This document shows, one piece after another, positions 35,565 through 44,904 of a stretch of DNA of 64,000 bases. How positions within the stretch are numbered: position 1 is the first letter of the stretch; every line of letters begins with the position of its first letter. The notes beneath the pieces were generated by a model. The model made no database searches. It had not been told where the DNA came from and saw only the letters and a list, made by a program, of their open reading frames with translations. The stretch is from Planctomycetaceae bacterium. Lineage in GTDB: Bacteria; Planctomycetota; Planctomycetia; Planctomycetales; Planctomycetaceae. The stretch lies in NCBI GenBank assembly GCA_028284485.1, contig JANQRQ010000267.1, positions 1 to 64,000 on the forward strand, read 5' to 3'. The position numbers and the translations under genes were made by a program.

Positions 35565-38555
35565 GTGGACGAGCACCGCCAAAGAATCATCGAAGACCTC
35601 GCGGAAAACATCAAAGGGGAGATCAAGTGCGACCCCCTTACGGTATCGCTGTATTCCAGCGATGCCAGCTTGTACCAAATCGCCCCGCTTGGCGTCGTAT
35701 TTCCCAAGGATTCCGAAGACGTAGTCGCGCTGGCCAAGTATTCCGAGCAGGCCAATATCCCCCTGATCGCGCGCGGCGCCGGTTCCGGCCTGGCCGGTCA
35801 ATGCTTGGGAGAGGGACTCATCGTCGATTTCTCACGGCACATGCGCAATATCGAATCGATCGGCGAAGAGACTGTGCGCGTGCAGCCCGGAATCGTGCGA
35901 GACGAACTCAATAACATACTCAAGGAATACGGCCGATATTTTCCACCAGACCCGGCAAACTCGAGCGTCACCACGGTTGGTAGCATGCTGGCCGTAGACG
36001 CAGCCGGTTCCCGATCGGTTCGCGTCGGCTCGACTCGCGACCACGTGGAAAGTATCGAGCTGGTCGTTGCCGGCGGACAGCAATTCGAGGTCGGTAACGA
36101 ATCGCTGGAAATTTTCAAAGCTCCGCTTTCGACACAGGATCTCAACCAGCGTCTTTCGCAGTCACGCGCTGGCGGATCAATCGACTCGCCCGGCGCAATT
36201 AAGCGGACGATCGTCAGCAAACTCGCAAAGATATTGGCTGACAATGCGGAATTGATCGCCGATCGTCAACCGGCACTCTTACGAAACTGCTGCGGATATT
36301 ACTTACGGGGCGGATTGAGCAAGTCTCATTTGAACCTTGCCCGCATGATGGTTGGCTCCGAAGGAACGCTGGCGTTATTCACGGCAGCAACTTTGCACAC
36401 AGCCCCCTTGCCGGAACATCGAGGAATCGTACTACTTTTATTTCAGTCCCTGATGAAAGCCGTCGACGCGGTCCAGGAGATTGCCCCGCTGCAACCAAGC
36501 GCCTGCGACCTGTTGGATCGCCGCGTCTTGACACTCGGAAGAGAATCGGACAGCCGTTTTGCACGAATGATATCGCCACAGGCCGAGGCCGCACTCATTG
36601 TTGAGCAGGTTGGGTTTAGCAGCCGTCAAGCGGAAGAGCGAATTCAATCCATCGTCAGTCGGGTCAGGCAGATCGACTCGGAAACGATCGTGGCACTCGA
36701 AGCATACTCGTATGACGATGTGGAGTTCGTGTGGAGCCTGCCACAAAAGGTCGTTCCGTTACTGACTCGCCTTGCCGGAGTTTCGCGCCCCCAACCATTC
36801 GTTGAAGATATCGCTGTTCCACCAGGAACACTAAACGACTTTTTGCTCCGGGCACAGAAAGTCTTTCAGCAGCATGAAGTGACGGCCTCCCTTTACGCCC
36901 ATGCGGCCGCGGGACAGTTACACATTCGACCGTTCTTACCGACCCCAGGCCCACAAGACGGGGCTCGCATCGAAGCAATTGCGCGCGATTTGTATCAGGT
37001 CGTGTTCTCAGTCGGCGGGACAATTAGCGGTGAACATGGCGATGGCCTGTCGCGAACGGCTTTTATCCGCTCTCAGTATGGTCCGCTGTATAAAGTCTTC
37101 CAGCAGATCAAAGACATCTTCGATCCGCACAATTTGATGAATCCCGGCAAGATTGTCAGTGATGACGCCCACATTACGATTCGCAATTTTCGACCCGAGT
37201 TGGCGGTGTCCCCTGATGTGGTCAATCTGCAGCTGCAATGGACCCCCAACGAAATGATGGACGCGGCGGCACTCTGCAATGGATGCGGAACGTGCCGCAC
37301 AACCGACCACGAATTCCGAATGTGCCCCTTCTTCCGGATCGATCCCGATGAAGAAGCCAGTCCGCGGGCCAAGGCCAATGTGATGCGGAATTACGCTTGC
37401 GGTGAATTGCCAGAACAAGAGTTCGATTCCCCGCTCATGAAACGCTTGGCTGATTTGTGCTTCAACTGCAAACAATGCCAATTGGAATGCCCATCGAATG
37501 TGAACATTCCGCAGTTGATGATTGAAGCCAAGGCAGCCTACGTCGCAGCGAACGGACTCACCCCACAAGACTGGATTCTTTCGAGGGCTCATTCGTTCGG
37601 AGCGCTAGGCTGCACCGTAGCACCTGCGGCAAACTGGGCCATCAGTAATCCGCTCGCCCGATGGCTGATGGAACGACTGCTGGGGATTCACCGAATGCGA
37701 AAGCTGCCGTCTTTCGCGCGACGAACATTTCTCAGGTCGGCCAAACGCGAACTCCTAAATCGACCGGCAAGTCTCAAGAAGGATCGGTTGGTCGTCTATT
37801 TTGTGGACCATTACGCCAATTACCATGACCCGGAACTCGGCCGCGCGTTCGTCGAAGTCCTCCAACATAATGGTATCTCGGTGTACGTCCCGCCGGGGCA
37901 AACGGTTTCCGGTATGGCCATGGTTTCCGCCGGAGATCTCAACGCAGCCCGTAGAGTGGCCGAGCTCAATATTCGCGAACTTGTCGAATTAGCCCGCGAG
38001 GGGATCCCCATCGTTTGCACCGAACCCTCGGCGGCGCTGTGCCTAAAGCATGAGTACCCCTTTCTCAGCGATCACCCCGACGTCGAAGTCGTTTCGGCCC
38101 AAACAATTGAGGCCGGTGCCTACCTGGAACAACTCCACGACAACGGGGTCTTGAACACCAAATTCGCACCTGTCCAACTCGACGTCGGCTACCATACGCC
38201 TTGCCACCTTAAGGCATTGGGCACATCGACGCCCCTCAGCACATTATTGAATTTGATTCCCGAATTAACCGTCCATAGAATTGATAAAGGCTGCACTGGA
38301 ATGGCCGGGACATTCGGTTTGACGCGGGAGAACTTCTCGACGTCGGTTCAAATCGGCTGGGACTTGATTTCCTCCATGCGAGAAGGGACTGTGAATATCG
38401 GCACAACTGAGTGCAGCAGTTGCAAAATGCAGATGGAGCAAGGCACAACGACTCCGACAATCCACCCCATCAAATTGATCGCTTTGGCCTATGGGCTCAT
38501 GCCCGAAATCCGCCAAAGGCTGAATCCGTCGACGAAAAAACTATTGGTCACATGA
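35565..38555 (+). CDS. FAD-linked oxidase / Fe-S oxidoreductase fusion (GlcD-GlcF or Dld-like)
   Basis: 996 residues, GTG start. Residues about 40-210 are the FAD-binding_4 domain (IPLIARGAGSGLAGQ, GRYFPPDPANSSVTTVGSMLAVDAAGSRSVRVGSTRDH shown by its core PPDPANSSVTTVGSMLA). The C-terminal FAD-oxidase domain follows to about 545, ending GGTISGEHGDGLSR and FDPHNLMNPGKI. Two 4Fe-4S sets start at residues 571 (CNGCGTC) and 632 (CFNCKQCQLECP). Then come two CCG-type domains with VDHYANYHDPELG and YHTPCHLKALGTS. It likely oxidises a 2-hydroxy acid such as glycolate or D-lactate and passes electrons to the membrane pool. Its stop overlaps moaD. Confidence 0.9.
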   Translation: MDEHRQRIIEDLAENIKGEIKCDPLTVSLYSSDASLYQIAPLGVVFPKDSEDVVALAKYSEQANIPLIARGAGSGLAGQCLGEGLIVDFSRHMRNIESIGEETVRVQPGIVRDELNNILKEYGRYFPPDPANSSVTTVGSMLAVDAAGSRSVRVGSTRDHVESIELVVAGGQQFEVGNESLEIFKAPLSTQDLNQRLSQSRAGGSIDSPGAIKRTIVSKLAKILADNAELIADRQPALLRNCCGYYLRGGLSKSHLNLARMMVGSEGTLALFTAATLHTAPLPEHRGIVLLLFQSLMKAVDAVQEIAPLQPSACDLLDRRVLTLGRESDSRFARMISPQAEAALIVEQVGFSSRQAEERIQSIVSRVRQIDSETIVALEAYSYDDVEFVWSLPQKVVPLLTRLAGVSRPQPFVEDIAVPPGTLNDFLLRAQKVFQQHEVTASLYAHAAAGQLHIRPFLPTPGPQDGARIEAIARDLYQVVFSVGGTISGEHGDGLSRTAFIRSQYGPLYKVFQQIKDIFDPHNLMNPGKIVSDDAHITIRNFRPELAVSPDVVNLQLQWTPNEMMDAAALCNGCGTCRTTDHEFRMCPFFRIDPDEEASPRAKANVMRNYACGELPEQEFDSPLMKRLADLCFNCKQCQLECPSNVNIPQLMIEAKAAYVAANGLTPQDWILSRAHSFGALGCTVAPAANWAISNPLARWLMERLLGIHRMRKLPSFARRTFLRSAKRELLNRPASLKKDRLVVYFVDHYANYHDPELGRAFVEVLQHNGISVYVPPGQTVSGMAMVSAGDLNAARRVAELNIRELVELAREGIPIVCTEPSAALCLKHEYPFLSDHPDVEVVSAQTIEAGAYLEQLHDNGVLNTKFAPVQLDVGYHTPCHLKALGTSTPLSTLLNLIPELTVHRIDKGCTGMAGTFGLTRENFSTSVQIGWDLISSMREGTVNIGTTECSSCKMQMEQGTTTPTIHPIKLIALAYGLMPEIRQRLNPSTKKLLVT

Positions 38556-38797
38556 AAGTTTCTGTCAAGCTTTTTGCTCGTGCCAGCGAACTTGCAGGCA
38601 CGAATCAATTAGAGCTGCAAATTCCAGAGCGGTCGACGATCGCCGGTCTGCGGGCCGAGATGTTGCGATCCTGCCCCGAACTCTCCCCATTGATGGAAAG
38701 TTTGCATATTGCCGTCGGTTCCGAATACGCCAGCGACGATTGTTACATCGAACCCGATTCCGAAGTCGCCTGCTTTCCGCCAGTGAGCGGTGGTTAA
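38552..38797 (+). CDS. moaD: Molybdopterin synthase small subunit
   Basis: 81 residues, ubiquitin-like fold, ending in the required GG (PPVSGG), which is thiocarboxylated to donate sulfur in molybdopterin formation. The start KVSVKLFARASELAG is typical. The ATG overlaps the stop of the oxidoreductase gene (ATGA). Six bases separate it from moaE. The ATG at 38552 is chosen because the upstream open frame lies inside the previous gene. Confidence 0.93.
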   Translation: MKVSVKLFARASELAGTNQLELQIPERSTIAGLRAEMLRSCPELSPLMESLHIAVGSEYASDDCYIEPDSEVACFPPVSGG

Positions 38798-38803
38798 AAT
38801 CGC

Positions 38804-39247
38804 ATGATTCAGCTAACTCAAGAACAAATCGATTACACAGCACTTACCGAATCGGTCCGCTCCAACCAAGTCGGGGCCGTGGCATTGTTTCTTGGAACAG
38901 TACGTGAGGTAACCCACGGACGCCAGACGGATTCGCTCGATTACCAGGCCTATCCGGAAATGGCACAAAAACAGTTGGAAAAAGTTGAAGCCGAAACCCG
39001 TGAACAATGGCCGGTCGAAAAGATGGGAATTGTTCATCGGCTTGGGCATCTCGATCTTGGTGAAATCAGCGTCGCTGTTGCCGTCAGTTGCCCGCACCGA
39101 CACCAAGCGTTTGAAGCTGCCCGGTATGCGATCGACCGACTGAAAGAGGTCGTTCCGATCTGGAAGAAAGAGAATTGGAGCGATGGGACTACGGAATGGG
39201 TCCACCCCGGTTCTGCGGAGAGTTCTTCCGCTGTCCCGCCGGGATAG
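38804..39247 (+). CDS. moaE: Molybdopterin synthase catalytic subunit
   Basis: 147 residues. Converts precursor Z (cPMP) to molybdopterin with MoaD. Family blocks: VGAVALFLGTVREVTHGR, YPEMAQKQLEKV, IVHRLGHLDLGEISVAVAVSCPHRHQAFEAARYAIDRLKEVVPIWKKE recognised by its parts HRLGHLDLGE and PIWKKENW, including the active-site lysines. A short Ser/Ala tail ends the protein. Confidence 0.95.
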   Translation: MIQLTQEQIDYTALTESVRSNQVGAVALFLGTVREVTHGRQTDSLDYQAYPEMAQKQLEKVEAETREQWPVEKMGIVHRLGHLDLGEISVAVAVSCPHRHQAFEAARYAIDRLKEVVPIWKKENWSDGTTEWVHPGSAESSSAVPPG

Positions 39248-39326
39248 CAGACCGCATCCAATGAATTTGTTGAAAAAGAAAACGTGATTCCTAACCGAGT
39301 TTCTCACGAAATCGTTTCGAGTTCCT

Positions 39327-40322
39327 ATGACGTCACAATTGATCGATAGCTTTGGACGGGTCCATACGAATTTGCGGATCAGCGTCACCGACCGCTGTAA
39401 CATCCGCTGTTTTTATTGTATGCCCGAAACCGATGTGCAATTCATGGACCGGAAAGATCTCCTCTCTTTCGAGGAAATCGAACGATTTGTCAAAGTCGCC
39501 GTCGGCCTGGGAATTGAAAAGATACGGCTCACTGGGGGCGAGCCGCTGGTCCGCCAACAGCTCCATGAACTGATTCGCAAGCTCTCACACATTCCAGGCA
39601 TCCGAGAGATCGGTCTGACCACGAACGGTTTGCTCCTTGGCGATCAGGCCGAAGACCTGTTTCAGGCCGGTTTGCGGCGCATCAACATCAGCCTGGATGC
39701 ACTCACAGCCGAGAAGTTCAAGCAAATCACTCGCCGCGACGGATTCGACAAGGTCCTTCAAGGCATCGAGGCGGCACAGCAGGCGGGCTTCGATCCCATA
39801 AAAATCAATGCGGTGTCAATCAAGGGGCTCACGGAAGACGAAATCGTGCCTTTCGGCCAATTCGCGCGCAAGACCGGAATCGAAATTCGTTTTATCGAAT
39901 TCATGCCGCTCGATGCCGACAATGCCTGGGAACGCGAAAAAGTTCTTTTTGCACAGGAGATTATCGACAAGCTGACTGCTGAAATCATGCCACTCGTACC
40001 CATCGAGAATCAGGACAGGCGGGCGCCGGCGACAGAGTTTGCGTTTTCCGATGGTGTCGGCCGGATTTCGTTTATCGCCTCGGTCAGCCAACCGTTCTGC
40101 TTAAGCTGCAATCGATTTCGCATTACCGCCGACGGAAAACTGCGCAACTGTTTATTCAGCCTGGAAGAAATCGACATCAAGTCGTTAATTCGAGACGGCG
40201 CGGACGACGCGGCCATCGCCGAGTCGATTCGCCGATCGATTTCCGAGAAAAAAGAAGGGCACGAAATCAACACTGCGCGGTTTATCCAACCCAGTCGGCC
40301 CATGTATTCCATCGGGGGCTGA
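39327..40322 (+). CDS. moaA: GTP 3',8-cyclase (radical SAM)
   Basis: 331 residues. Catalyses the first step of molybdenum cofactor synthesis. The N-terminal radical-SAM cluster motif is C24-x3-C28-x2-C31 (CNIRCFYC), with IRLTGGEPLVR and GLTTNGLLL after it. The C-terminal second 4Fe-4S site is in CLSCNRFRITADGKLRNCLF (CLSCNRFR plus Cys of LRNCLF). The protein ends in GG, as expected for activity. It follows moaE by 79 bases. Confidence 0.96.
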   Translation: MTSQLIDSFGRVHTNLRISVTDRCNIRCFYCMPETDVQFMDRKDLLSFEEIERFVKVAVGLGIEKIRLTGGEPLVRQQLHELIRKLSHIPGIREIGLTTNGLLLGDQAEDLFQAGLRRINISLDALTAEKFKQITRRDGFDKVLQGIEAAQQAGFDPIKINAVSIKGLTEDEIVPFGQFARKTGIEIRFIEFMPLDADNAWEREKVLFAQEIIDKLTAEIMPLVPIENQDRRAPATEFAFSDGVGRISFIASVSQPFCLSCNRFRITADGKLRNCLFSLEEIDIKSLIRDGADDAAIAESIRRSISEKKEGHEINTARFIQPSRPMYSIGG

Positions 40323-40708
40323 CAATCTTCCCGTGGCGGTCCCCTTTTGGTTTCACATCGCGGATTCGTTCGTTGCGGCCTCGAGCGATTTACTTTTTCT
40401 TGTGGGCGTTTCTGGCTCGTGGGAGTCAGCTATCTTAGAACAAGACGCGATTGTCGCGGCCGCATGTCAGCGTAATACGCTGTCGGTTGACGTGCATTCG
40501 ACCTATGCTAACTTGAAAGCTGTACGTCGGCGACCGTACGCGACGCCGACAATCCATCCAATGCCGCCCAGGGCTATAGCGTTTCTAGAAAAATTGTAAC
40601 CGTCCTGCCTCGCGGCCACTCGGTATTTGCCGTGCCAAAACCGAACTTCGCGGGCATAGGAAAGAGCAACTTGCTCTTAAACATCGCGTTTCTCGCCAGG
40701 CTCGACTC
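40323..40708 (+). other. Intergenic region with possible promoter and leader hairpins
   Basis: 386 bases upstream of the cysteine-desulfurase-like gene. A weak promoter candidate is TTGACG (40487-40492), 16 bases, TAACTT (40509-40514). A hairpin GTCGGCG (40526-40532) / CGCCGAC (40544-40550) would be at the start of the transcript. A palindrome at 40662-40678 is listed separately. No coding sequence is supported. Confidence 0.4.
40662..40678. promoter_or_regulatory. 17-base palindrome (AAGAGCAA-C-TTGCTCTT)
   Basis: Two 8-base arms that are exact reverse complements flank a single central base, 30 bases upstream of the ATG at 40709. The form suits a dimeric repressor site; the one-base centre makes an RNA hairpin less likely. 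The regulator is unknown. Confidence 0.4.
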
Positions 40709-41875
40709 ATGGCCGATCATTCAGGCATTTATCTCGATAACTCTGCAACAAGCTTCCCCAAACCGGAAGCGGTTTACGAAGCAGTCGATCGTTTCAATCG
40801 GAAAATCGGCGCCTCAGTCGGCCGAGGAACTTACCGACTAGCGACCGATGTGCAGGCGGAAGTCCAACGATGTCGCAAGCAAATTGCAGAGCTGTTTCAT
40901 GTTGCCAGACATGAGCAGGTCATTTTCACATTTAACGGTACAGACAGTCTCAACATGGCGTTGTTCGGACTTCTTCGCAACGGGGACCACGTCGTGACGT
41001 CCGTACTCGAACATAACTCTGTGTTGCGACCGCTACGCACGTTGGAGACCCAGCGAAATGTTACAACGACATATGTGGAAGCAAACGACCAGGGGCTGGT
41101 CGATCCGACCGACATTCGTGCGGCCATTCAGCCCAACACCAAACTGATTGCGCTGATTCACGCATCCAATGTTACGGGAACAATTCAGCCGATTGAGGAT
41201 GTCGTCGCCATCGCCAAACAGGCCGGTGCTTTCACACTCATCGATGCTGCCCAAACCGCCGGACATGTGGGTATCAATCTCGGCGACCTACCGATCGACC
41301 TTTTGGCTCTCCCGGGACACAAGGGACTGCTCGGCCCTTTGGGGACAGGCATATTGTACATCCGGCCCGGCTTAGAAGAGCAGATCGAGAGTTATCGCCT
41401 GGGAGGAACCGGTTCGCAAAGCGAAGACGACAAACAGCCACAATGCCTGCCCGACAAATACGAATCGGGAAACCACAACACACCAGCTTTATTCGGGCTA
41501 AGTGCTGCCGTCACTTTCCTCAATGAACAAGGGATCGATTCGATCGGGCGGCATGGAAACGATCTGACCCAGCAATTGATCGAGAGATTCGCCGCCATCC
41601 CGGGAGTGAAAGTTTTCGCCACCGAAGTCGACGCCCGAGTACCGGTCGTCAGTATCGCCGTCGAAAACATGGAACCACAAATCGTATCCGCGATTCTCGA
41701 TGAGAACTTTGACATCCAGACCCGCGCGGGATTGCATTGTGCGCCCGGCGTTCACAAATGCTTGGGCACATTGGATATCGGTGGTACCGTGCGGTTTAGC
41801 ATCGGACCGTTCAATACATCCGAACAGATCGAAGCAGCCGCAAGCGCAGTTCGCGACATTGCCGTAGCGGGTTAA
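40709..41875 (+). CDS. Cysteine desulfurase family protein (class V aminotransferase)
   Basis: 388 residues. PLP-dependent removal of sulfur from cysteine is the likely reaction. Blocks: YLDNSATSFPKPEAV, LIDAAQTAGHVGI, the PLP lysine Lys205 in LPGHKGLLGPLGTG, and the mobile active-site cysteine Cys344 in GLHCAPGVHKCLGT. It resembles the stand-alone EF2568-type subfamily rather than IscS. Proximity to moaA is compatible with supplying sulfur for cofactor synthesis, but a 386-base gap and separate upstream signals make this only suggestive. Confidence 0.88.
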   Translation: MADHSGIYLDNSATSFPKPEAVYEAVDRFNRKIGASVGRGTYRLATDVQAEVQRCRKQIAELFHVARHEQVIFTFNGTDSLNMALFGLLRNGDHVVTSVLEHNSVLRPLRTLETQRNVTTTYVEANDQGLVDPTDIRAAIQPNTKLIALIHASNVTGTIQPIEDVVAIAKQAGAFTLIDAAQTAGHVGINLGDLPIDLLALPGHKGLLGPLGTGILYIRPGLEEQIESYRLGGTGSQSEDDKQPQCLPDKYESGNHNTPALFGLSAAVTFLNEQGIDSIGRHGNDLTQQLIERFAAIPGVKVFATEVDARVPVVSIAVENMEPQIVSAILDENFDIQTRAGLHCAPGVHKCLGTLDIGGTVRFSIGPFNTSEQIEAAASAVRDIAVAG

Positions 41876-41892
41876 GCCGGCGATCCCGGTCG

Positions 41893-42489
41893 CTACGCGA
41901 TTTTCTTAGTCTCGCCGATCGGAATTAACTTCGGTATGGGAACTTGCAGACCAACTACCCCGCCATGCCGACTTTCGAGACTGCGAAATCTTCGCCGAAG
42001 GAATTGATATCGCTCTTTGGGTGGATTGCGATTCAAGTATTCGGCAGCCAACACCGCCATGTGTTGGTCATATTCCTTTTGGCTGTGCGAGTGCACATGA
42101 TATCGGCCGGGAATCCTTCGTAAATCGCCATTGAATTCCGGGCTGATGTGGTACAGCTCGTGAAAGACCGTAATGAGTTTTTCGCGGAAGGTCTGATTCT
42201 GAAATCTCGGCAGATAGAATGTCAGAATGTACATCATCTCCCGGTTGTTGTGAAACAAACGCTGCACGGTCCAGTCTTGGCCGTACCGCGACGTCACAAG
42301 AGCACCGTTTTCGAAACGCATCGGCGTGAGTTTTGCCTGCAAGCCGTACGAAACTCGCCGACGTGTTTGCGCAAAGCAAACCGCGACCTGATCCATCCGG
42401 ATATGCGAGAATTCCGGCGTACGCTGTGTCACGTCGTCACACAGCTCTCGCATGGCGTGGCTGAAATCGAATGCGTTTATCAACGACAT
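41893..42489 (-). CDS. Putative HExxH metallopeptidase-like protein
   Basis: 198 residues from ATG 42489. The motif FHELYHISPEFNGDLRR (about residues 110-126) contains a zincin HExxH (HELYH) with downstream acidic residues. The N-terminal part AFDFSHAMRELCDDVTQRTPEFSHI and IRMDQVAVCFAQTRR resembles small putative metallopeptidase domains. A later HVHSHSQKEYDQHM is His-rich. There is no signal peptide. It is 45 bases downstream of rplQ on the same strand, so it may be the last gene of that operon. The family is only tentatively recognised. Confidence 0.65.
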   Translation of the reverse strand: MSLINAFDFSHAMRELCDDVTQRTPEFSHIRMDQVAVCFAQTRRRVSYGLQAKLTPMRFENGALVTSRYGQDWTVQRLFHNNREMMYILTFYLPRFQNQTFREKLITVFHELYHISPEFNGDLRRIPGRYHVHSHSQKEYDQHMAVLAAEYLNRNPPKERYQFLRRRFRSLESRHGGVVGLQVPIPKLIPIGETKKIA

Positions 42490-42534
42490 GTTGCCCGAGA
42501 ATCCCTTCTCTAACAACTGTCGCAGGAGGTCACG

Positions 42535-43260
42535 TTACTCCGACTTCGATTCGGAATCTTCCTCATCGTCGGTCTCGGAACTCTCCTGCTCGAGCGATTC
42601 CTCGACATCCTGTTCGGTTGCTTCGCTTTCCTCAACCTCGGCTGCCGCTGAAGACTCATCGGCGGCCACGGTTTCTTCTTCCTCTTCGCCTTCGTCGGTG
42701 GTGACGACCGGAGCCTGACGTGCCGACTTGACTCGGTCGCGATCCCCGCCGACAAACTCGATGAGTGCCTGCGCGCCGCTGTCACCCAAACGAACGGTTG
42801 CCAAGCGAATGACTCGCGTATAACCACCAGGCCGATCGGAGAATTGCTCGGCCAACTCGTTGAATAGAATATCGACCGCCTCGTTATCCCGCAATATCGC
42901 AAATGCGCGCCGACGGTAGGCCACTGCCGGAGCAACAGCCTGGTTCCACTCATTCCACTCAGACGAATTCCGCCAATTTCGCCATTCGTCCGAATTTCGC
43001 TCTGCAGCCGTCTTGAGCGAATCGGCTTGTTCCTGGTGAACTGCAGCCTTGCGGGCGATGGTCACCAGTTTCTCGACAAACGGCCGAAGTTCTTTGGCCT
43101 TGGCAACGGTCGTCACAATGCGACCGGGAACTTCCGGCTTGTTTTCTGCATCTTCGTCGACTCGGACGGATCGAATCAGGCTGCATGCCATATTGCGAAA
43201 CATGGCACGACGGTGTGATGGGCTTCGGCCGAGTTTACGGCCTCGTTGGCGATGTCGCAT
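42535..43260 (-). CDS. rplQ: Ribosomal protein L17 with internal insertion and acidic tail
   Basis: Lies near the peptide exit tunnel of the 50S subunit. The core is clear: [20 protein letters not shown], then [38 protein letters not shown] and [13 protein letters not shown]. At 241 residues it is about twice the bacterial norm. An Asn/Trp-rich insertion (about 79-110, [20 protein letters not shown]) interrupts the core, and the last 65 residues are Glu/Asp/Ser-rich. Last ribosomal gene of the alpha-type operon. Confidence 0.95.
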   Translation of the reverse strand: MRHRQRGRKLGRSPSHRRAMFRNMACSLIRSVRVDEDAENKPEVPGRIVTTVAKAKELRPFVEKLVTIARKAAVHQEQADSLKTAAERNSDEWRNWRNSSEWNEWNQAVAPAVAYRRRAFAILRDNEAVDILFNELAEQFSDRPGGYTRVIRLATVRLGDSGAQALIEFVGGDRDRVKSARQAPVVTTDEGEEEEETVAADESSAAAEVEESEATEQDVEESLEQESSETDDEEDSESKSE

Positions 43261-43313
43261 TGCAGTTCTACTGTGGCTGAATCGGGATTAACACAAACTT
43301 AGGTGACCTGCGA

Positions 43314-44330
43314 TTATTGATTCTGCGAGGACAGGGAGGTCGGCAATTTCATTCCCAGTCGCAAACCAATCGCCGCGAGACGCTCGCGAACTTCCACCAG
43401 TGTCGTTTCGCCGAAGTTTCGCACTTGAAGAAGCTGGTCTTCGCCGCGCGTCACCAAATCGCGAACGGTGTTGATACCTTCCGACTCGAGACAATTCGTC
43501 GCTCGAACCGACAGGTTCAATTCCGCAAGACTTTGATTGAGCTTTTCTTCCAGTTCCAAATCGACGGGGGCATACCCGGTCGCTTCCATCATTCCTCTCA
43601 AGCCGCTCTCGGGGGAAACTTCCGGACCCGGCTCGCGATAGGTAATGAAGGGGTTCAGGTGCTTCCGCAGGATCTTCGCTGCTTCCACAAGGGCCATCTC
43701 GGGCGTGACCGTTCCGTCGGTCCAGATCTCCAAAACCAACTTATCGTAGTTGGTGCGCTGGCCCACGCGGGTATCTTCAATCTTATAGCGGACACGAGTC
43801 ACCGGCGAGAACGCCGCATTGAGCGGAATAATTCCGACTTCGGGATCGGTCTCGTAATGTTCACTGGCTGGAACATAGCCGCGCCCATTCTCGACGGTCA
43901 GTTCCATATTCAGCGGAACATCGTCGGTCATGGTGGCAATTACAAGATCCTTATTCAAGACTTCGACTTGATCGTCGGTGATGACGTCTGCACCAGTGAC
44001 GACACCCCGGTCGTGACGCTCGATCCTTAGCGTCTTCGACGAGGCGCTCGAGTTCTTGACAACCAACGACTTCAAATTCAGGCAAATCTCGGTGACGTCT
44101 TCGACGACACCCGGAATTGTCGAGAACTCGTGTTGCACGCCTTGAATCTTGACGCGAGTAACAGCACTCCCTTCCAAGCTGGAAAGCAGGATTCGACGCA
44201 GGCTATTGCCGATCGTTGCCCCGAACCCTCGTTCGAAAGGTTCCGCTGCAAAGCTACCGTAAGTTGAGGTCATCCCCTTGTCGGGAACAATACGACTGGG
44301 AAGTTCCAATCCACGCCAACGAATTCGCAT
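43314..44330 (-). CDS. rpoA: RNA polymerase alpha subunit
   Basis: 338 residues from ATG 44330, which has GGAGG seven bases upstream; a GTG at 44336 is in frame but lies in that spacer. The N-terminal dimerisation domain shows [21 protein letters not shown] (core [17 protein letters not shown]), and the C-terminal domain has [21 protein letters not shown] and [13 protein letters not shown], the promoter-UP-element and regulator contact surface. Follows rpsK directly; rpsD, often between them, is absent. Confidence 0.97.
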   Translation of the reverse strand: MRIRWRGLELPSRIVPDKGMTSTYGSFAAEPFERGFGATIGNSLRRILLSSLEGSAVTRVKIQGVQHEFSTIPGVVEDVTEICLNLKSLVVKNSSASSKTLRIERHDRGVVTGADVITDDQVEVLNKDLVIATMTDDVPLNMELTVENGRGYVPASEHYETDPEVGIIPLNAAFSPVTRVRYKIEDTRVGQRTNYDKLVLEIWTDGTVTPEMALVEAAKILRKHLNPFITYREPGPEVSPESGLRGMMEATGYAPVDLELEEKLNQSLAELNLSVRATNCLESEGINTVRDLVTRGEDQLLQVRNFGETTLVEVRERLAAIGLRLGMKLPTSLSSQNQ

Positions 44331-44398
44331 TGACACGCCTCCAAAGCGTTGTCGAAAGAAACAACTTTACGACTCAAAACCCAATATGTTCAGTTCGT

Positions 44399-44779
44399 TC
44401 ACACACGTCGCTTTTTCGGGGGGCGACAACCGTTGTGAGGTAGCGGAGTCACGTCCTCGATCGCCTTGATCGAAATGCCGGCAGTCTGCAAACCGGTGAT
44501 GGCACTTTCGCGACCCGAACCCGGCCCCTTGACTCGCACTTCCATTTCGCGAACGCCGAACTTCGATGCCCGTTCGGCACATGTTTCTGCCGCACGCTGA
44601 GCAGCAAATGGAGTGCTCTTGCGGCTTCCCTTGAATCCAACGGTACCGGCTGTCGCCCAACACAAAACATCGCCGTTAACGTCCGTAATCGTAACGGTCG
44701 TGTTATTGAATGTTGCCGTAATGTGAGCGATCGCACGGCTCACATTTCGCCGAGTCTTTCTCCGTTTCGTCTTTGCCAC
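44399..44779 (-). CDS. rpsK: Ribosomal protein S11
   Basis: 126 residues, GTG start with GGGG upstream. Platform protein of the 30S subunit at the mRNA exit. Recognised by [39 protein letters not shown] and [13 protein letters not shown]. Sits between rpsM and rpoA; the 125-base gap to rpsM holds no gene. Confidence 0.97.
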   Translation of the reverse strand: MAKTKRRKTRRNVSRAIAHITATFNNTTVTITDVNGDVLCWATAGTVGFKGSRKSTPFAAQRAAETCAERASKFGVREMEVRVKGPGSGRESAITGLQTAGISIKAIEDVTPLPHNGCRPPKKRRV

Positions 44780-44904
44780 CCAACACGTCCCCTTGCTAAC
44801 TTTTTTTGAACTCGGCCAATACGCCAGATGAACGCGGCCACTTTGTATTCGTCACCTTGCCGTTTCATGCTGGAAGCTTCGCGATCCAGCAATGACTGGC
44901 AAGA

